From Auriscalpium vulgare (taxonomy: Eukaryota; Basidiomycota; Agaricomycetes; Russulales; Auriscalpiaceae), in contig JAHBBC010000022.1 in assembly GCA_019915015.1 (NCBI GenBank), forward strand, positions 496,001 through 560,000: a DNA stretch of 64,000 nt, given 5' to 3'. The notes under the pieces were generated by a model, which saw nothing but the letters and a program-made list of their open reading frames with translations, ran no database searches and had not been told where the DNA came from. Positions 20,242 through 31,198 of the stretch are shown in pieces. Made by a program: the position numbers and the translations under genes. Each line of letters opens with the position of its first letter. The stretch's first letter is position 1.

Positions 20242-21746
20242 TCACGCGGCCCCTAACATCTGCTGCTGATTCTGCGCGATCTGTTGCAGGAGCTGCACGA
20301 TAAGGTCTAAGCGCTGCATCATGCCGTCCGCCAGCGATGGGGCGTCAGTAGGGCGCTGCTCGGCACTGGTTTCCCAATCGTCACTCGACGCCGGTCCGTG
20401 TGTGCGCGCGCGCTTTGCCTGGGCAGGTAGTTCGACGTCTGCAACGACCGCCTTGAGTTCACAGGGGGCGTCGGAGTAATGAGTGACTTACATTCACTGC
20501 TTTTCCGCTTCTGCGCCTGCTCGGCACTAGCATCGACGACACCGATCTCAGCGTGCAACGGCGAGAAGGAGCATGTCTGCTGCTGTTGCTGGCAGGGCCC
20601 ACAGGCGGTGTGAGTCGACGTGCGGCACTCTATGCTGACACGTTGACACCTCTTGCACGGTGGCTGCAAGACAGATGTGGATTGACCGACGCCGCGTGGA
20701 TGTACGTCGGATACTGGGTGCTCTGACGTTTCAGGCGCATGAGCGCGAGACCAAGGCGGCGGCGGCGGCGGCGGCCAGGTGAAGGGTGCTGGCGAGGCGT
20801 CCGTCCAATGAGGCGGGCTCGACTCGCCGTCTACGTCACTGTCCGCCGAGTCCTCCGCGCCCTCAGCAAACGGCTGCTCCGGCCTCCCGTCACTGCCAGG
20901 ACTTGACTGGAGACTAGGTGTGGGACTGGGCGTACCTGGTAGCCGGATAAACAAAGTCAGCGATGAGCAACGCGGACACGAATTGTGTTAGGCTTGCGAC
21001 GCACCGTCATTGCTCCCCTGGGGACTTGAGTCGGAACCGCGGCCGGCGGAGTGAGACGACGGAGTGCACGGAATGATGCGGTCCATTGTGAATACAGTGG
21101 GCAAGACACACCCACCTACCTCGACTGTCTTGCCTGGTTGGCACGAGTCAGGTCGAGCGGGTGGAGACCAGGCCACATTGACAGCTCACCAATGCCGTCC
21201 CACCATTTGTTGGTTGCCCCGTCGAGGTCACCGACCTCGAAGCCTTCTCCGGCCCGCAGAATGCTTCCGACATCGATCAGCTCTGCGTCCTCATCTAAGT
21301 AGACCTCCGCGGCCACCTCCAGGGCGCGCGGTGAGGTCAATTCGGCCTGGTGTGTGTTGTAGAATGCCACTGCATCTTCCTGGAAGGAGCTTTAGCGCGT
21401 GACATTGGTGGCAAGAGAGCGCTCCACGTACGATCTCTGAGACTAGCTTGTCACTGTGCAAGACGGCGGCATGAGGACCGTCGTAATCCTGTAATGCTCT
21501 GGATGCCAGCAAGATGCGAGACGTCATGTATTCGAGGCGTTGCTGTAGGGCGGATGGGGACGAAGTTGTCGGGTCGGTCATGTCGGTCAACTCCCGTGCC
21601 CGCTCCCTGCACTCCGGGGGCTCAATCTCGGAGAGGGGTGGGAGGCTGCCGACGGGGCTGGTGGTGTTGTCGCTACGCGGGCCGCCACCATCAGCATCGA
21701 CATTGGGAATGCTTGCTATGCTTTGTGCTCCGTCAAGCCGGGACAT
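20242..21746 (-). CDS. Zinc-cluster protein with C-terminal coiled coil
   Basis: Spliced by eye as exons 21432-21746, 21120-21379, 21005-21024, 20492-20935 and 20242-20438 (minus strand); all phases close, giving 411 aa. Residues ~1-105 are low-complexity with a predicted helix. ~106-190 is acidic (DEDAELIDVGSI). ~200-260 is Pro/Ser-rich. At ~285-316 lies C-x2-C-x6-C-x7-C-x2-C-x6-C (CKRCQRVSIEC...CGPC...C), a Zn(II)2Cys6-like cluster. The C-terminus has a basic stretch (AKRARTHG) and a Gln/Leu coiled coil (RLDLIVQLLQQIAQNQQQ). The order cluster then coil is usual for fungal zinc-cluster regulators, but the cluster lies centrally and not at the N-terminus. A DNA-binding role is inferred. The double GTTGAC motif at 21972 lies 226 bp upstream. 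The start could also be an in-frame ATG further upstream. Confidence 0.6.
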
Positions 21747-21971
21747 CGTGGCGCATGAAGTTTTGCTGCATACCGGTTCTGGAATCAGCATCGAACGCAT
21801 GCAGTCAATAGAGGGCAGTACGGACGGAGGGTGTCGTCCTGTGGGCTCGTTGAGGCAATCCAAGACAGTAGTGATAGGACGGAAAGTCGCAATTGAGTTG
21901 TGGCTAAGATCTAGCCAGAGGGAGGAGGCGAGAGACCGTGGTGGCGCGACGCGGGTTTCGGCCCTGGGACC

Positions 21972-21994
21972 GTTGTTGACGTCTGTTGACGCGC
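21972..21994. promoter_or_regulatory. Double GTTGAC motif, site 4, upstream of the zinc-cluster gene
   Basis: GTTGTTGACGTCTGTTGACG lies between the zinc-cluster gene (-) and a divergent plus-strand frame at 22072. This is the only site next to an apparently intact gene, which makes a promoter role plausible. Confidence 0.4.
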
Positions 21995-22071
21995 GATCCT
22001 CATCAGCCTCCTGAGTCCTCCTCTCTCTGAGGATTATCTCAACTCTCGCCCGCACCATCTCCCATTCTATC

Positions 22072-22461
22072 ATGCTCTGCAGACTCCCGTCTACCACCCT
22101 CGCCTCTAGCAGAACGGGGTGGCCTACTTATTGGTTATGCGTGGCGTTCCAGAGGGCGTACGATGCGCATCGGCGCTGGCCCCGCTGCGGGCCTGCTGCC
22201 GCGGAATTTTTCAATCGTACGGACGCTTTGCGCGTGTTCCATTGGCCTCTTGTCGGATGGGATGGGGAGAGACTCGAGATCGACAGGAGCAATAGGAAGA
22301 AAGGTGCGCATTCAGCTGCGTTGAGTCGAGTTTTCGCTGATACAGAGCTTCCTTCGCGCGCTCAATCTGCATGTGCAGGTGCTCACACCAATTTTATCGC
22401 CGTTACATTCGCTGTCGACTTAATTGCTCCTCTTGTCTCTCACGACCGCTACTTTATGTGA
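22072..22461 (+). CDS. Hypothetical frame related to block P
   Basis: A 129-codon frame starting at the ATG at 22072. It shares FQRAYDAHRR and GW...ER with the frames LQRAYENGRR / VVGWETLERV in block P copies 2 and 3, and 22,380-22,560 continues the similarity to the NYVVVQGR part. No known domain is seen. Conservation of frame across copies gives modest support; it could equally be one exon of a longer gene or shared non-coding sequence. Confidence 0.25.
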   Translation: MLCRLPSTTLASSRTGWPTYWLCVAFQRAYDAHRRWPRCGPAAAEFFNRTDALRVFHWPLVGWDGERLEIDRSNRKKGAHSAALSRVFADTELPSRAQSACAGAHTNFIAVTFAVDLIAPLVSHDRYFM

Positions 22462-23107
22462 ACTACGTACAGTACTGCCTCCCCAATTTATTGTGCTTTC
22501 AAACATACGACTTCGCACTGCTTGCGCGCAAGCTCCCTTCTCTTGCCGTCCTCTCTTCTGTGTTCTTCATCACCGTAGCCGACACGCTAGAAGATCTCAA
22601 TTGGTATGTCGTGCCATCGAGTTTTTCACTGCCTAGTAGAACGCGCTGCGGAACATCCCAAACAGTGACATACGGGCAGCTGTCGACGAAGCTGACGACA
22701 CCCTAATTGCCAGCGCAGCCGACGCTCCTCCGCCCAACATCGCGCCATCTCCAAATCCATCTGTCCACGCAGACCCAATTTGGCTGCCCTAGCCTCTAGC
22801 TTGCGGGTGCGCCAGCCGAGCGAAGTCACCGGCGGAGCTTCAGTGGGCCCGACGCGTGCCTAGTCGCCACAGAGCAAAACTTGCGCGGTTGGCTCGACAG
22901 ATGTAACGACCACGTCGGATGGAGAGAGTGGGAAGGACGATTGGGCAAGGTTCGTGGTCAACCATGTGAAGATTGCGTCGTTGCTGATCTGGCTTCAGGA
23001 GCGGGTATATGCAGTCCGTGCGCTCATCCCGGCGGTAACTTGGAGTACACGTCTCGAAAAGCATTCGGCTATGGTCGATCCATGCTCAACATCCGCTTCT
23101 CTGCTCG

Positions 23108-23717
23108 TCACTTGCTGGGAGTGGGCCGACGCTTAGCGCGGCAGTACGATTCCAAGCTCAATACAGGGCTGGATGATCCTGTAACTCTGTACAATTGCAA
23201 GTACATGAAATAATGATGAAGACTACTTGATTAATGCTATAACACTATCCCTGAAACACTTCGGTAACATGCGTGCTCTCTCAAGCCACCGGTACTAAGC
23301 ACCAAATGGGGTTGTCACTGCTGGCCAGCCTTGAGCCTGCATCGGAGCAAGGTTACGACCCCTGGGCTGGGGCACGTTTTGAGTAAACAACATAATATCA
23401 ACATGATCACGTGTAATAATGTCAGCGATGATGTCATTCCGGGGTCTTAAATTGTGTTTAAAACCCGGAGTGATGTCATTGTCTTTCTGCTACTGCTGTT
23501 CAAGCCCTGCAATATATCACTGTTTTGCAGCTTCTGTAGGTGCTCTATGGTCTGAAATATACTGCAAATGGAGCAATGTATGTGAATCATTCCGGGCAAA
23601 TGAGAGGAAGGTGAAAGTGCAAGTGGATGTGAGTGGACATAGCGTGGGAGTGAATTCCCAAAAAAGGCGACACAGATGATCGTTGCATGGGGTCGAAAAA
23701 ATGCTGGATGTAGATGA
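23108..23717 (-). mobile_element. Short non-autonomous Helitron-like element 1
   Basis: Read on the minus strand, this ~610-bp segment starts TCATCTACATCCAGC and ends in a hairpin (GCCGCGC-TAA-GCGTCGGC) followed 14 nt later by CCAGCAAG and a T. The ~45-bp 3' end is almost the same in element 2 and at the 3' end of the autonomous Helitron (45076). It contains no ORF. A long imperfect palindrome (~23,425-23,485) lies inside. The 5'-TC start and subterminal hairpin fit Helitrons; the terminal CAAG instead of CTRR is atypical. Confidence 0.5.
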
Positions 23718-24160
23718 CTTGCTGGGAGTGGGCCGACGCATAGCGCGGCAGTACGATTCCAGGTGCAATACGGGGTTCAATAATCTTCTCAAATTGGAAG
23801 AATATGTAACAGAGACTACTTTATTTGACATCTTTGCCCTGCGGTTTGAGCTCAAGAGCAATGACATCATTTCGGGTTTTAAATGCAATTTAATAGCTGG
23901 AATGACGTCATCATCTCTTGCTAGCAATCGTGCTGTTCTATACGCTCTGCTGTTCTATACGGTCAATCCTAGTAATATTACTGTGTGTGTGGAATGCTTT
24001 ATAGGCAACAATATGTGTACAGTGAGTGTATCATCCCGAGTAGACGTGAGGCTGGTGAGGGAGCTGAAAGCGCGAGTGGACAAAGCGTGGGAGTGAATTT
24101 CCAAAAAAGGCGACACAGACTGTCGTTGCATGGGTCGAAAAAAAGCTGGATGTAGATGAC
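23718..24160 (-). mobile_element. Short non-autonomous Helitron-like element 2, tandem to element 1
   Basis: This ~440-bp relative of element 1 has the same 5' start (TCATCTACATCC...) and 3' hairpin end. Its 3' terminus directly abuts the 5' TC of element 1, so the two form a head-to-tail array. The interior is diverged, but the palindromic TGACATCATTTCGGG region and the CCAAAAAAGGCGACACAG segment are shared. Confidence 0.5.
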
Positions 24161-24214
24161 ATAAGCAACGATTCATAGGAATCGTAACATAAGCAACGAT
24201 TCAAAGGAATCGTA
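24159..24214. repeat. Two 28-bp tandem repeats with hairpins
   Basis: Units 24159-24186 and 24187-24214 differ at one base. Each holds the palindrome ACGATTC-A(T/A)A-GGAATCGT. They adjoin the 5' edge of short Helitron element 2. Confidence 0.6.
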
Positions 24215-25857
24215 ATGTTGTGTAGGTCCGAGTCTGCGAGCGACGTGTTTTCAATTCTACGAAACCTCATTCAATCCCACACCGTGCTCACAAATCCACT
24301 TCCGCCTCTTAGTAAGGCCTTGATCTTGGTACACATCGCGCTATCTACTGATTCTTGCGCAGGGATGACCCCGCCACTTGCAAGCATGAGTCTAGTCATC
24401 AGTGCACCATACACACTACTCCGAGAAGCATACATCGTCATCCTGCCGTGCGTTTCATACGATCACAGCCATTTACCAAGGGCTGAAGCGCACGCACAGG
24501 TACGTGTGCTTCTTCTATACGACGTTTGAATTCAAGTTCACGCTCGTCTGCGGTTTTGAGGATCAGGTGAAATCTTCTCGCGCTTTTCGCCGTAGCCTCG
24601 TCAAACTGACATATTCTACGACAGGCTCGCAAGCATCTGCTGCACGAGTGCAGCATCGAAGACGTGGCGTCCGACACAAGAAACGTAACACGATGTCCGA
24701 CGCATATAGTTCTGCATGCCGCATACGGTGCGCTCCCTATACGCCTTTCATCAATTGGGTCCCGGTGCGTTGTCAATCGGTTTGCCCGAGCTGGTGACTG
24801 ACGGCCGTACACAGCAATCGCAGTGCGCGTTCCACAATCGTATTGCGCGCCACATTTGCAAGACATGCCCATCGGGGGCAGCTCGACGACGTGGTCAATA
24901 CAACGGCCTGGTGAAGGCCCCGCAGAAGCGCTCAACTTCTGCGCCCGTCTTTCATGCAGAGGCGCGCCGGCGGCAATATCGCCATACACACGTCACTTCT
25001 CAAGCCTCTCTTCGAGCTCGTGCAGTGGGAAAATAGTGTCGAGGTGAGCGGCACCCGTACCGCATACAGAAACAAGATCATGACGGCCTTGGATATCTAG
25101 GGTTCTGACAGTTCGCAGCAATAGTAGAGACTGGCCGTGGCATTGCTCCCTGGATGACGCACACAGTCTACACCAACTCGATATACACCCTCCTGCGCGG
25201 TATCCAGGGATTCCTTCCGTCACTCTCAACCCACATTCTTGCCCGTGGAAAAGCAACAATAGACGTGACGTCCGCTGACGTGTCGGCGTCGTTGTCTGAA
25301 CACCGCGCGTTTCCGCAGTGCCTCGCGGAGCGCGCGCGCGCAGGGTGTGCGCTGAAGAAGCTGCATATTGTAGGGTGCGATGATGTGGACCAAGCGATAG
25401 CGGACAAGCTGCAGAAGGCGATGCCGGGGATGATATTGCGCTGGTAGGCGGCACAGCAAAAGTTGTATGACAGTGCGCAGTGTACGATGAGCTCGGAGAG
25501 TGCGAGGGCTCGGTCGAGACTAGACACTGCGTTGTAGCGTCTTATCGTGTTTGCTCAACTTACTTACGATCAATTTGTGCGAAACTTGAGCAGCCTGGTC
25601 AAGGTGCGCTAGGGTATTATTTGGCAGCGCAGTCGCTGTCTTCGACGAGTTATTGGAGCGAAGACTTCCAGAGTATCGATGGAACGCAATATCAGAAATG
25701 TTTGAGCGAAGCGCAGGAGAGAAACGTATTGGGAGACGCTGTGAATACGCCCCGCATGTATCGTACCATTTTGTGGTGTCGTATTCGATTACTACGCTAA
25801 CCTATCACGTCTCCTCCGCTGCACCCCAATCGGGAGAAACAGCATCCTTGCAGACAC
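24215..25857. other. Intergenic region with a decayed F-box-type tail
   Basis: Apart from the fragment at 25154-25447 I see no supportable gene. Open frames on both strands at 24.4-25.0 kb show no family resemblance. Confidence 0.4.
25154..25447 (+). pseudogene. C-terminal fragment resembling an F-box/LRR protein
   Basis: The frame FPQCLAERARAGCALKKLHI followed by VGCDDVDQAIADKLQKAMPG resembles the usual end of basidiomycete F-box/LRR proteins (short LRR, then an amphipathic helix before a W). No F-box N-terminus is visible upstream, so it is probably a remnant. Low certainty. Confidence 0.35.
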
Positions 25858-26997
25858 TCATGAGCGCGCAAGGTCGTCGGGAGTAAGGACAAAACGCACC
25901 AGGGCAAATAACTTGGGCAATGACTGCCAGAATGCCTTCCTCTTTTTCAGCAGCGTGTCCACAAGCCAGCATCGACAGGTGGTGCACAGAAAAACGTCTG
26001 TCAACAGTGGGGCCATGTCGGCGATCCTGCGCAAGAGGCCCACGGGATCATCGGTATTCGCACCGACAACTTCTCGACACCAGTCCCTGACGTGTTTCCC
26101 GCGGGTCATGCATCGGCACTCAGGCACTTTCTCCACCAGAAAGGACGCGTCTAGTTCATCCCGGAATGACATCTGACCAAGATATACCGTCCGGATATCG
26201 TTCAGTATGAGAAGGGCGAGCAGATTGGCCCTCTGCGCATGGGGACCGCTGAGCTGGCACGCCAGAACATAGTACGCCAGCGGTAGGATGTCCGGGATGT
26301 TGCATTCTACTCCCAGTCGGATGGCGGGCACTATTTGGACGTCAACAGCGTGCATTTTCAGTATACAGAAAGACTCACGGGGATCCACATAGATCTTGTA
26401 GGGCATATGTGGCAATTGGTGCGGCACACGCAACCGGTCCCATGCAGCGATGTTCGACGGCCACTGTTTTTTCAGGACCGGCAAAAGCATCTCCACGATG
26501 TCACTAGCATCGTATTTGAATGCCAGGCGCAGGATTCCATAGTATTTGGCGGGCAAGACTTCCCAGGGCGGGCGGGGACATGACGAGAGATGGTCATGCG
26601 TTTCTCTGTACAAGTTAGTAGAGTGGGGAAATCAACGCGCAATAACGCACCTGGGAATGTATAGCGCCCTAAAAAAACTCCTCAGCTCCTCCGGATCGTC
26701 GGTAATATCCATGACCGGCAGGCCCTCGCGGTGTTCTGAGCCCACAGCGAAGGCGTCCTGGGGTCCGCTGAAGAGCGAGGCAAACACGGAGCAGTGCATC
26801 GCGATAGCAAACTTGTGCAGCTTGTACAGCATACGCGTCGGGGGTGTGATGGTAGTGTCCGAGGGGACGCTGCGGATGATGATGTTGCCGTCGTTGAACC
26901 AGAGCTCGGGGCTCTCGATTTCTTCGAAGGCGGGTTCTTCGGTGCGTTGCCGCTTGGGGAGATTAAGAGCGGAGCTAGTTGCTGTTCCTGAAGACAT
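25858..26997 (-). CDS. BTB/POZ domain protein
   Basis: Exons 26651-26997 and 25858-26605 are joined across a 45-nt intron (GTGCGT...TACTAAC...TACAG); phases close to 364 aa. Residues ~30-130 form the BTB/POZ domain: ELWFNDGNIIIRSV, TRMLYKLHKFAIAMHCSVFASLF, GLPVMDITDDPEELRSFFRALY. The C-terminal part is helical (YYGILRLAFKYDASDIVEMLLP). It contains CRCMTRG and FLCTTCRCWLVD, the Cys pairs often seen in this family of Agaricomycete BTB proteins. BTB domains mediate dimerisation or Cullin-3 recruitment; the specific role is unknown. It is the only intact BTB gene in the window and belongs to a different subfamily from the two remnants at 16-19 kb. Confidence 0.8.
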
Positions 26998-28709
26998 ATG
27001 GAATTGAGGAAGTGCGCGGGCAAAGGGTCAAGGGAATGTCGTGTCGACTCTGACACTGTCGAGGGCAAGTCGAGGGAAAAATGGGACGCGCGCAACGCGA
27101 CCGCGACGCGTTGGAACAAACAACCATACACTCGGCAATCTATGATTAGCCGGCCGCCGGCCTCACCAGGACTTCAAGCAACTGTCGTTAGAACGCAGCA
27201 AGCTCATGATAGAGACTAGCATCGGTATGCGCCGCACATTGTAGTACATGGATAAAGCCTTGGATTGTCATTACAGAGGGGACAAGGGCCTGGCAGCGAT
27301 TGACCCAGCCCTAGTATCTCGCGCAACGACGACCTGGTGTCAGGCAACCTGTCGCCCTCGTCGTCCGTCAGCCGGTACAGCGGAGTTCCGGAGCAGCGCT
27401 GGATCCAATTTTGGATGACGATTGCCGGATGGGTCCAGTGTGAGCACCTAGGCTGCCGAATGTTTGCCGAATGTTAGTAGGTATGCGCGCAGACTCGAAC
27501 CCGCATGACAACGCACCTGAAGTATACCCTCGCGCCACATCAAGGCGCGTGCACTAATATTCCATCGCTCAGGTCTAGTGCACCCGTCTTGGAAACATCG
27601 GGAGGGACAAACGCGTATCCGGAACTCCACCAGGCCGCGCCGCACTGTCCTCTGCTGCACGCGACGAGGCACGACGACTTGCCTTGAGAACATGTGCCAG
27701 GGGGGCCGCCTGCCGGTACGTGTCACCGGCGCATAGAGACAGGCGGTAGCTGTGATTGGCTGGGATGCCTTGGCGGCGGCGAAGGGTGTAGATGCGGGAG
27801 ATGAGGCGGGTCATCGACTGCGTGACTGGAAAGCCTTAAGTAGAGCATCGTGAAAGGCGGTACGATTGACCGAATGTCGTCGCTGCTTACCATTCTCTAA
27901 ACGATCAACATCTATGGAGCACGAGAAGAGTCCCCAGGCTGTTACAGTCTTGTGGCATGGCGCAAGGGCGTCGTCGCTGATGTGCTGGCAGTCAGCCTAT
28001 GTCGCTGCAAACAACAATGCATGACGCGCCTCGGATCTCAATGGTGTAGGCGTCGTGTGCACACAGCAGACGATTGCATAGCATGTCTACCGGTGGCCTT
28101 GCGTGTGCGACCCAAGATCTTCGACACTACACGCTATACTACTGTACTTGCGCAGCATGTCGGGCCGACGCGGTTGGAGGCCTGCGGGCGATGCATAGCA
28201 GACAGAGAGGAGAGCGATATGGGAAGAACATCTGGAAATCAAAGCGGGATACTAGATGCTGGCTGAAGATGGTGCGCGGGTGAGTTCAGACTCGGAGTTG
28301 GCTGGGGACGCGGGGCACGTAAACACGTATCAACACCGGTCCGCCACCGGCCATCGGCCAGCGCGCCCGACGGCACTCCAAGAGTCGTATCTTACTCCCT
28401 TGCCATCCAGAGGTGCGTCGTCGTCCTTTCTTTACCTAGCACCACTCTGATCACCATGAATATAGATCCAGGGCAGGACGGCTAACGGCTGCCTACGTTT
28501 TCGCAGCGATGTCAGCCAGAGCCGGCCAGAGCCGCCCTTAAATCGATCAAGGCTTTTTCAGCTTCGGCATCGATCTTGTCCTCGACGTGCCATGCCTGAG
28601 ACTCATAACCACTCTGTCTCGGCGACAATTCCTTATCCTTACCCATCAACAAAGCATAGACTCGTCGACATCCCTCAGCTGTTCAGTACACGCCAAGGCG
28701 ATCCCAAAG
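26998..28709. other. Intergenic region
   Basis: No gene is supported. 27.4-27.85 kb has long minus-strand frames without recognisable similarity. 28.6-28.71 kb is the conserved 5' flank of F-box copy 4 (resembles 905-1020 inverted). Confidence 0.4.
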
Positions 28710-28764
28710 GTGAGCGCCACAAACAAGTAAATGCGCCCGGTTGTTGACTCTTCTCACCCCGCAG
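28710..28764 (+). other. 5'UTR intron of F-box copy 4
   Basis: GTGAGC...CTCACCCCGCAG, 55 nt, ending 19 nt before the ATG. It is the counterpart of 850-904. Confidence 0.6.
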
Positions 28765-28783
28765 TGATCACGACATACGTGCC

Positions 28784-30001
28784 ATGCCTCGTCAGCCTCT
28801 CCCGTACGAAATGCAGGTGGAAATCATCCAATCTGTCTACATCATCTCCCAGAGCCACGATGTCGATTACCGCACCCTGTCCGCTTGCGCGCTCGTCTGC
28901 CGAGACTGGGTCGCCCCCGCGCAGCGCCTCCTCTACCGCCGTATCCCCCACTCGCCCGGAAACCACGCGAGCGAAATCAGAGATCGCATCCGGACAGCTT
29001 CAATCCTCCACGCATTAACCTCCAGCCCCCATCTCTGCGCCTACGTGCGATCCCTCCCCACCGACATCCTGACCTGCTGCTACTATCCGAAATCCCTCGG
29101 CCTCAGCTTTGCGCACATCTGGGAGCTGCGCTACGTGCACAAGCAGCCCAGTACAGACGTTGTGCGCGCGGCCGGCCTGCGCCCGTCCGTGGTCATGTAT
29201 CGTCGTTTTTCCCCGCGCCCAGACGAGCTGGCCGCCGTATTCGAGGCGCTTCCCAGCGTACGCTACCTGGTGCTGAAGGACAACACGGGCTTTTTCAAGA
29301 TCAAGCTGCCCCATAACGCGCAGCTCCTTTCCCTCCAGTGTGAAAACACAATCGATTTCGCACAGCTGTCCATGCTCCCTGGTCCAGGGGCGCACTCCTC
29401 CGAGATATCCTTCCAGGACCTGCACGTCGGGTATCTGCATTTTCCGGGGAAAACGTTGAGCGTCGAGCGCTGCATCGCACACAACCTGCGCTCTCTCACG
29501 GTGTGGATGCTCGTGCCGTCCAACGCGACGCTCGAGCAGCTCACCGCGCTCGAGTCGCTCGTCATCGGCGGGCTCCCGGCGATGCCCCTCGCGCTTCCGC
29601 GCACGCTGCGACATTTCGGCCTGCACCAATGTTTCGGCGTCGCGGTGGACCAGGGCGGCCCGTCTGCAGGTCCGCTGGCCGCGTCGCTGTCGGAGGGCGC
29701 GCTGCCGGTGCTGCGCGCCGTGTCGGTGACGCGCTACTCGAGGGCGTATGTACGGCACGCGCTGAAGACCGCGAGCGAGGCGCGTGGGACGGAGTTTCTG
29801 GAGTATGCGGACGCCGAGTCCTATCCGGTGCGTCTGCGCAAAATTGCCGCCTGCTTGCGAGTTCTGATGATGAATGGCAGCGCGCGCAGTACGTCGATTG
29901 GATATGATCTGATGCACATGGTTCACGTTAGGCCGACGGAATCTCTGTTTTCATCGCAGCAGTACCGATGTACGCTACATAACCGGAGCAAAATTATATA
30001 G
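28784..30001 (+). CDS. F-box-like protein, copy 4
   Basis: A 405-codon frame from the ATG at 28784 (MPRQPLPYEMQVEIIQ). F-box-like residues ~5-50 include TLSACALVCRDW and RLLYRRIPH. Leucine-rich segments follow (FEALPSVRYLVLK, LTALESLVIGGLP, LALPRTLRHFGLH), with the family tail AESYPVRLRKIAACLRVLMM. The last ~25 residues extend beyond the stop of copy 2 and look like read-through into 3' sequence, so the true C-terminus was probably lost by mutation of the ancestral stop. The intact frame, conserved 5'UTR intron and downstream block T suggest it is expressed. The SCF role is inferred. Confidence 0.78.
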   Translation: MPRQPLPYEMQVEIIQSVYIISQSHDVDYRTLSACALVCRDWVAPAQRLLYRRIPHSPGNHASEIRDRIRTASILHALTSSPHLCAYVRSLPTDILTCCYYPKSLGLSFAHIWELRYVHKQPSTDVVRAAGLRPSVVMYRRFSPRPDELAAVFEALPSVRYLVLKDNTGFFKIKLPHNAQLLSLQCENTIDFAQLSMLPGPGAHSSEISFQDLHVGYLHFPGKTLSVERCIAHNLRSLTVWMLVPSNATLEQLTALESLVIGGLPAMPLALPRTLRHFGLHQCFGVAVDQGGPSAGPLAASLSEGALPVLRAVSVTRYSRAYVRHALKTASEARGTEFLEYADAESYPVRLRKIAACLRVLMMNGSARSTSIGYDLMHMVHVRPTESLFSSQQYRCTLHNRSKII

Positions 30002-30026
30002 TGTTGTACCTCCGCTCTCCCAATTT

Positions 30027-30085
30027 CTACGCCAGATTTCGCCCGCGCGACGGGGCTCGTCAGAGGGCTCTCGCTACCCTGATCT
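30027..30085. repeat. Conserved block T, copy 3 (inverted)
   Basis: The inverse of 7147-7205 and 12594-12660, 25 bp after the stop of F-box copy 4. Confidence 0.55.
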
Positions 30086-30649
30086 GTTAATATATGCGCT
30101 GAAATATTCTATAAGGAGAATCAGACGGGAAAAAAGACACATGCGGTAGGAACGTACTCTGGATGTCATATAGAGATACCTAGCCTCCTCCAGATCTCGC
30201 ATTCGACCGACCTGCTCAATTTATGTCTCCACAGCATTTACCCGGTTTATGAGGCACTACCCGAAATCTCGAGTCGGTATGCAACATACCCGACGTCGTC
30301 CGAGGGTTGGCAGCAGGGACAGTCTGCTCGGTCATAAACTGAGGTGGGTTTTGGGGCGAAAGCATAGTTATGTAGTTGGCGCAGAGACGCCGAGCGGCCA
30401 CTTTGCAGTGTGGCCTCCTCGACGGAGTCGGTGGATGCTGGCAGAGTTCCGTGCTCTTTGGGGGATGGCGTAGAGGAGGGTTCCGCCGGAGGTTTGTCCG
30501 AGCTGGGTGTGGGGTACTGAGTGAAGGACGGGGAGAGGGAAGAGGTGATGGGGTCGCGAGGGTGTGAGGGTGAACGAAGGCGATGTTGATCTCGGGGATA
30601 TGGATATGAGGTGACATGTTACAGTCACTGCCACTGCCAGTTGAGATCG

Positions 30650-30850
30650 GCTAGCTGGAGCTTGACTCACGCAGTGAGTATGTTCGGCGACATATTATGT
30701 GGGAGGCGGAGAGTGTGGCAGGGGCTCGATGAAGCGGGGGAGCCCATGGAAGCCGGATGCGACCGGTGCATTGCGAGTACTGATAGAAGGATAGTGCAGC
30801 ATGCGGGGGGGGCCATCGATCCCCTCTGAGGTATGTCATGAGCATGATGA
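30650..30850 (-). pseudogene. Metacaspase-like fragment
   Basis: On the minus strand the frame contains AALSFYQYSQCTGR, the start of the same metacaspase signature found at 11.55 kb. After CTGR the expected KKALCIGINY is replaced by unrelated sequence, so the copy is truncated. It follows block P copy 3 in the same order as in copy 2. Confidence 0.5.
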
Positions 30851-31190
30851 TTTAACTCAATCGACAGAGACACGCACCTCGTAGCAATAAGGATGAATGA
30901 GTTTCTGCGATGCAGTGCTTAAGCATTCTGAGCGGCGCCATGCGACGGCGTTGTGGGACTCTCGTGATCGCGATTCTTGGAAGCTGGGCTCATAGCTGGG
31001 TATTGTCAGCCTCGGTGCGCGCAAAATCGGCGACTAACTTGCTCACCGTGACATTATTGAGCACGGTGGGCTCACGATTCCCATGTGGGGGCGCTTCATG
31101 CCGCGCTGATTGGAATAGATTGATTTGGGGAAGCAGGTGAGAAGGCGAAGAGGAGATGAGTTGATGGGGGAGTAGAGCGACTTGCGGGGC

Positions 31191-31198
31191 TTTATATA
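31191..31198 (-). promoter_or_regulatory. TATA box of block P copy 3
   Basis: Reads TATATAAA on the minus strand in the context shared with 6356 and 11143. Confidence 0.45.

Noticed and set aside
23108..24160. Solo LTRs of a retrotransposon
   Set aside because: The repeats do not start TG and end CA, no target duplication is visible, and the ends fit a Helitron (TC start, subterminal hairpin) better.
24438..24989. 183-codon minus-strand frame
   Set aside because: No start context, no family resemblance, and neighbouring frames of similar length on the other strand.
27470..27560. tRNA-like stretch with GGGTTCGAGTCTGC on the minus strand
   Set aside because: The T-loop-like sequence is present, but I could not form a matching T stem, acceptor stem or anticodon arm.
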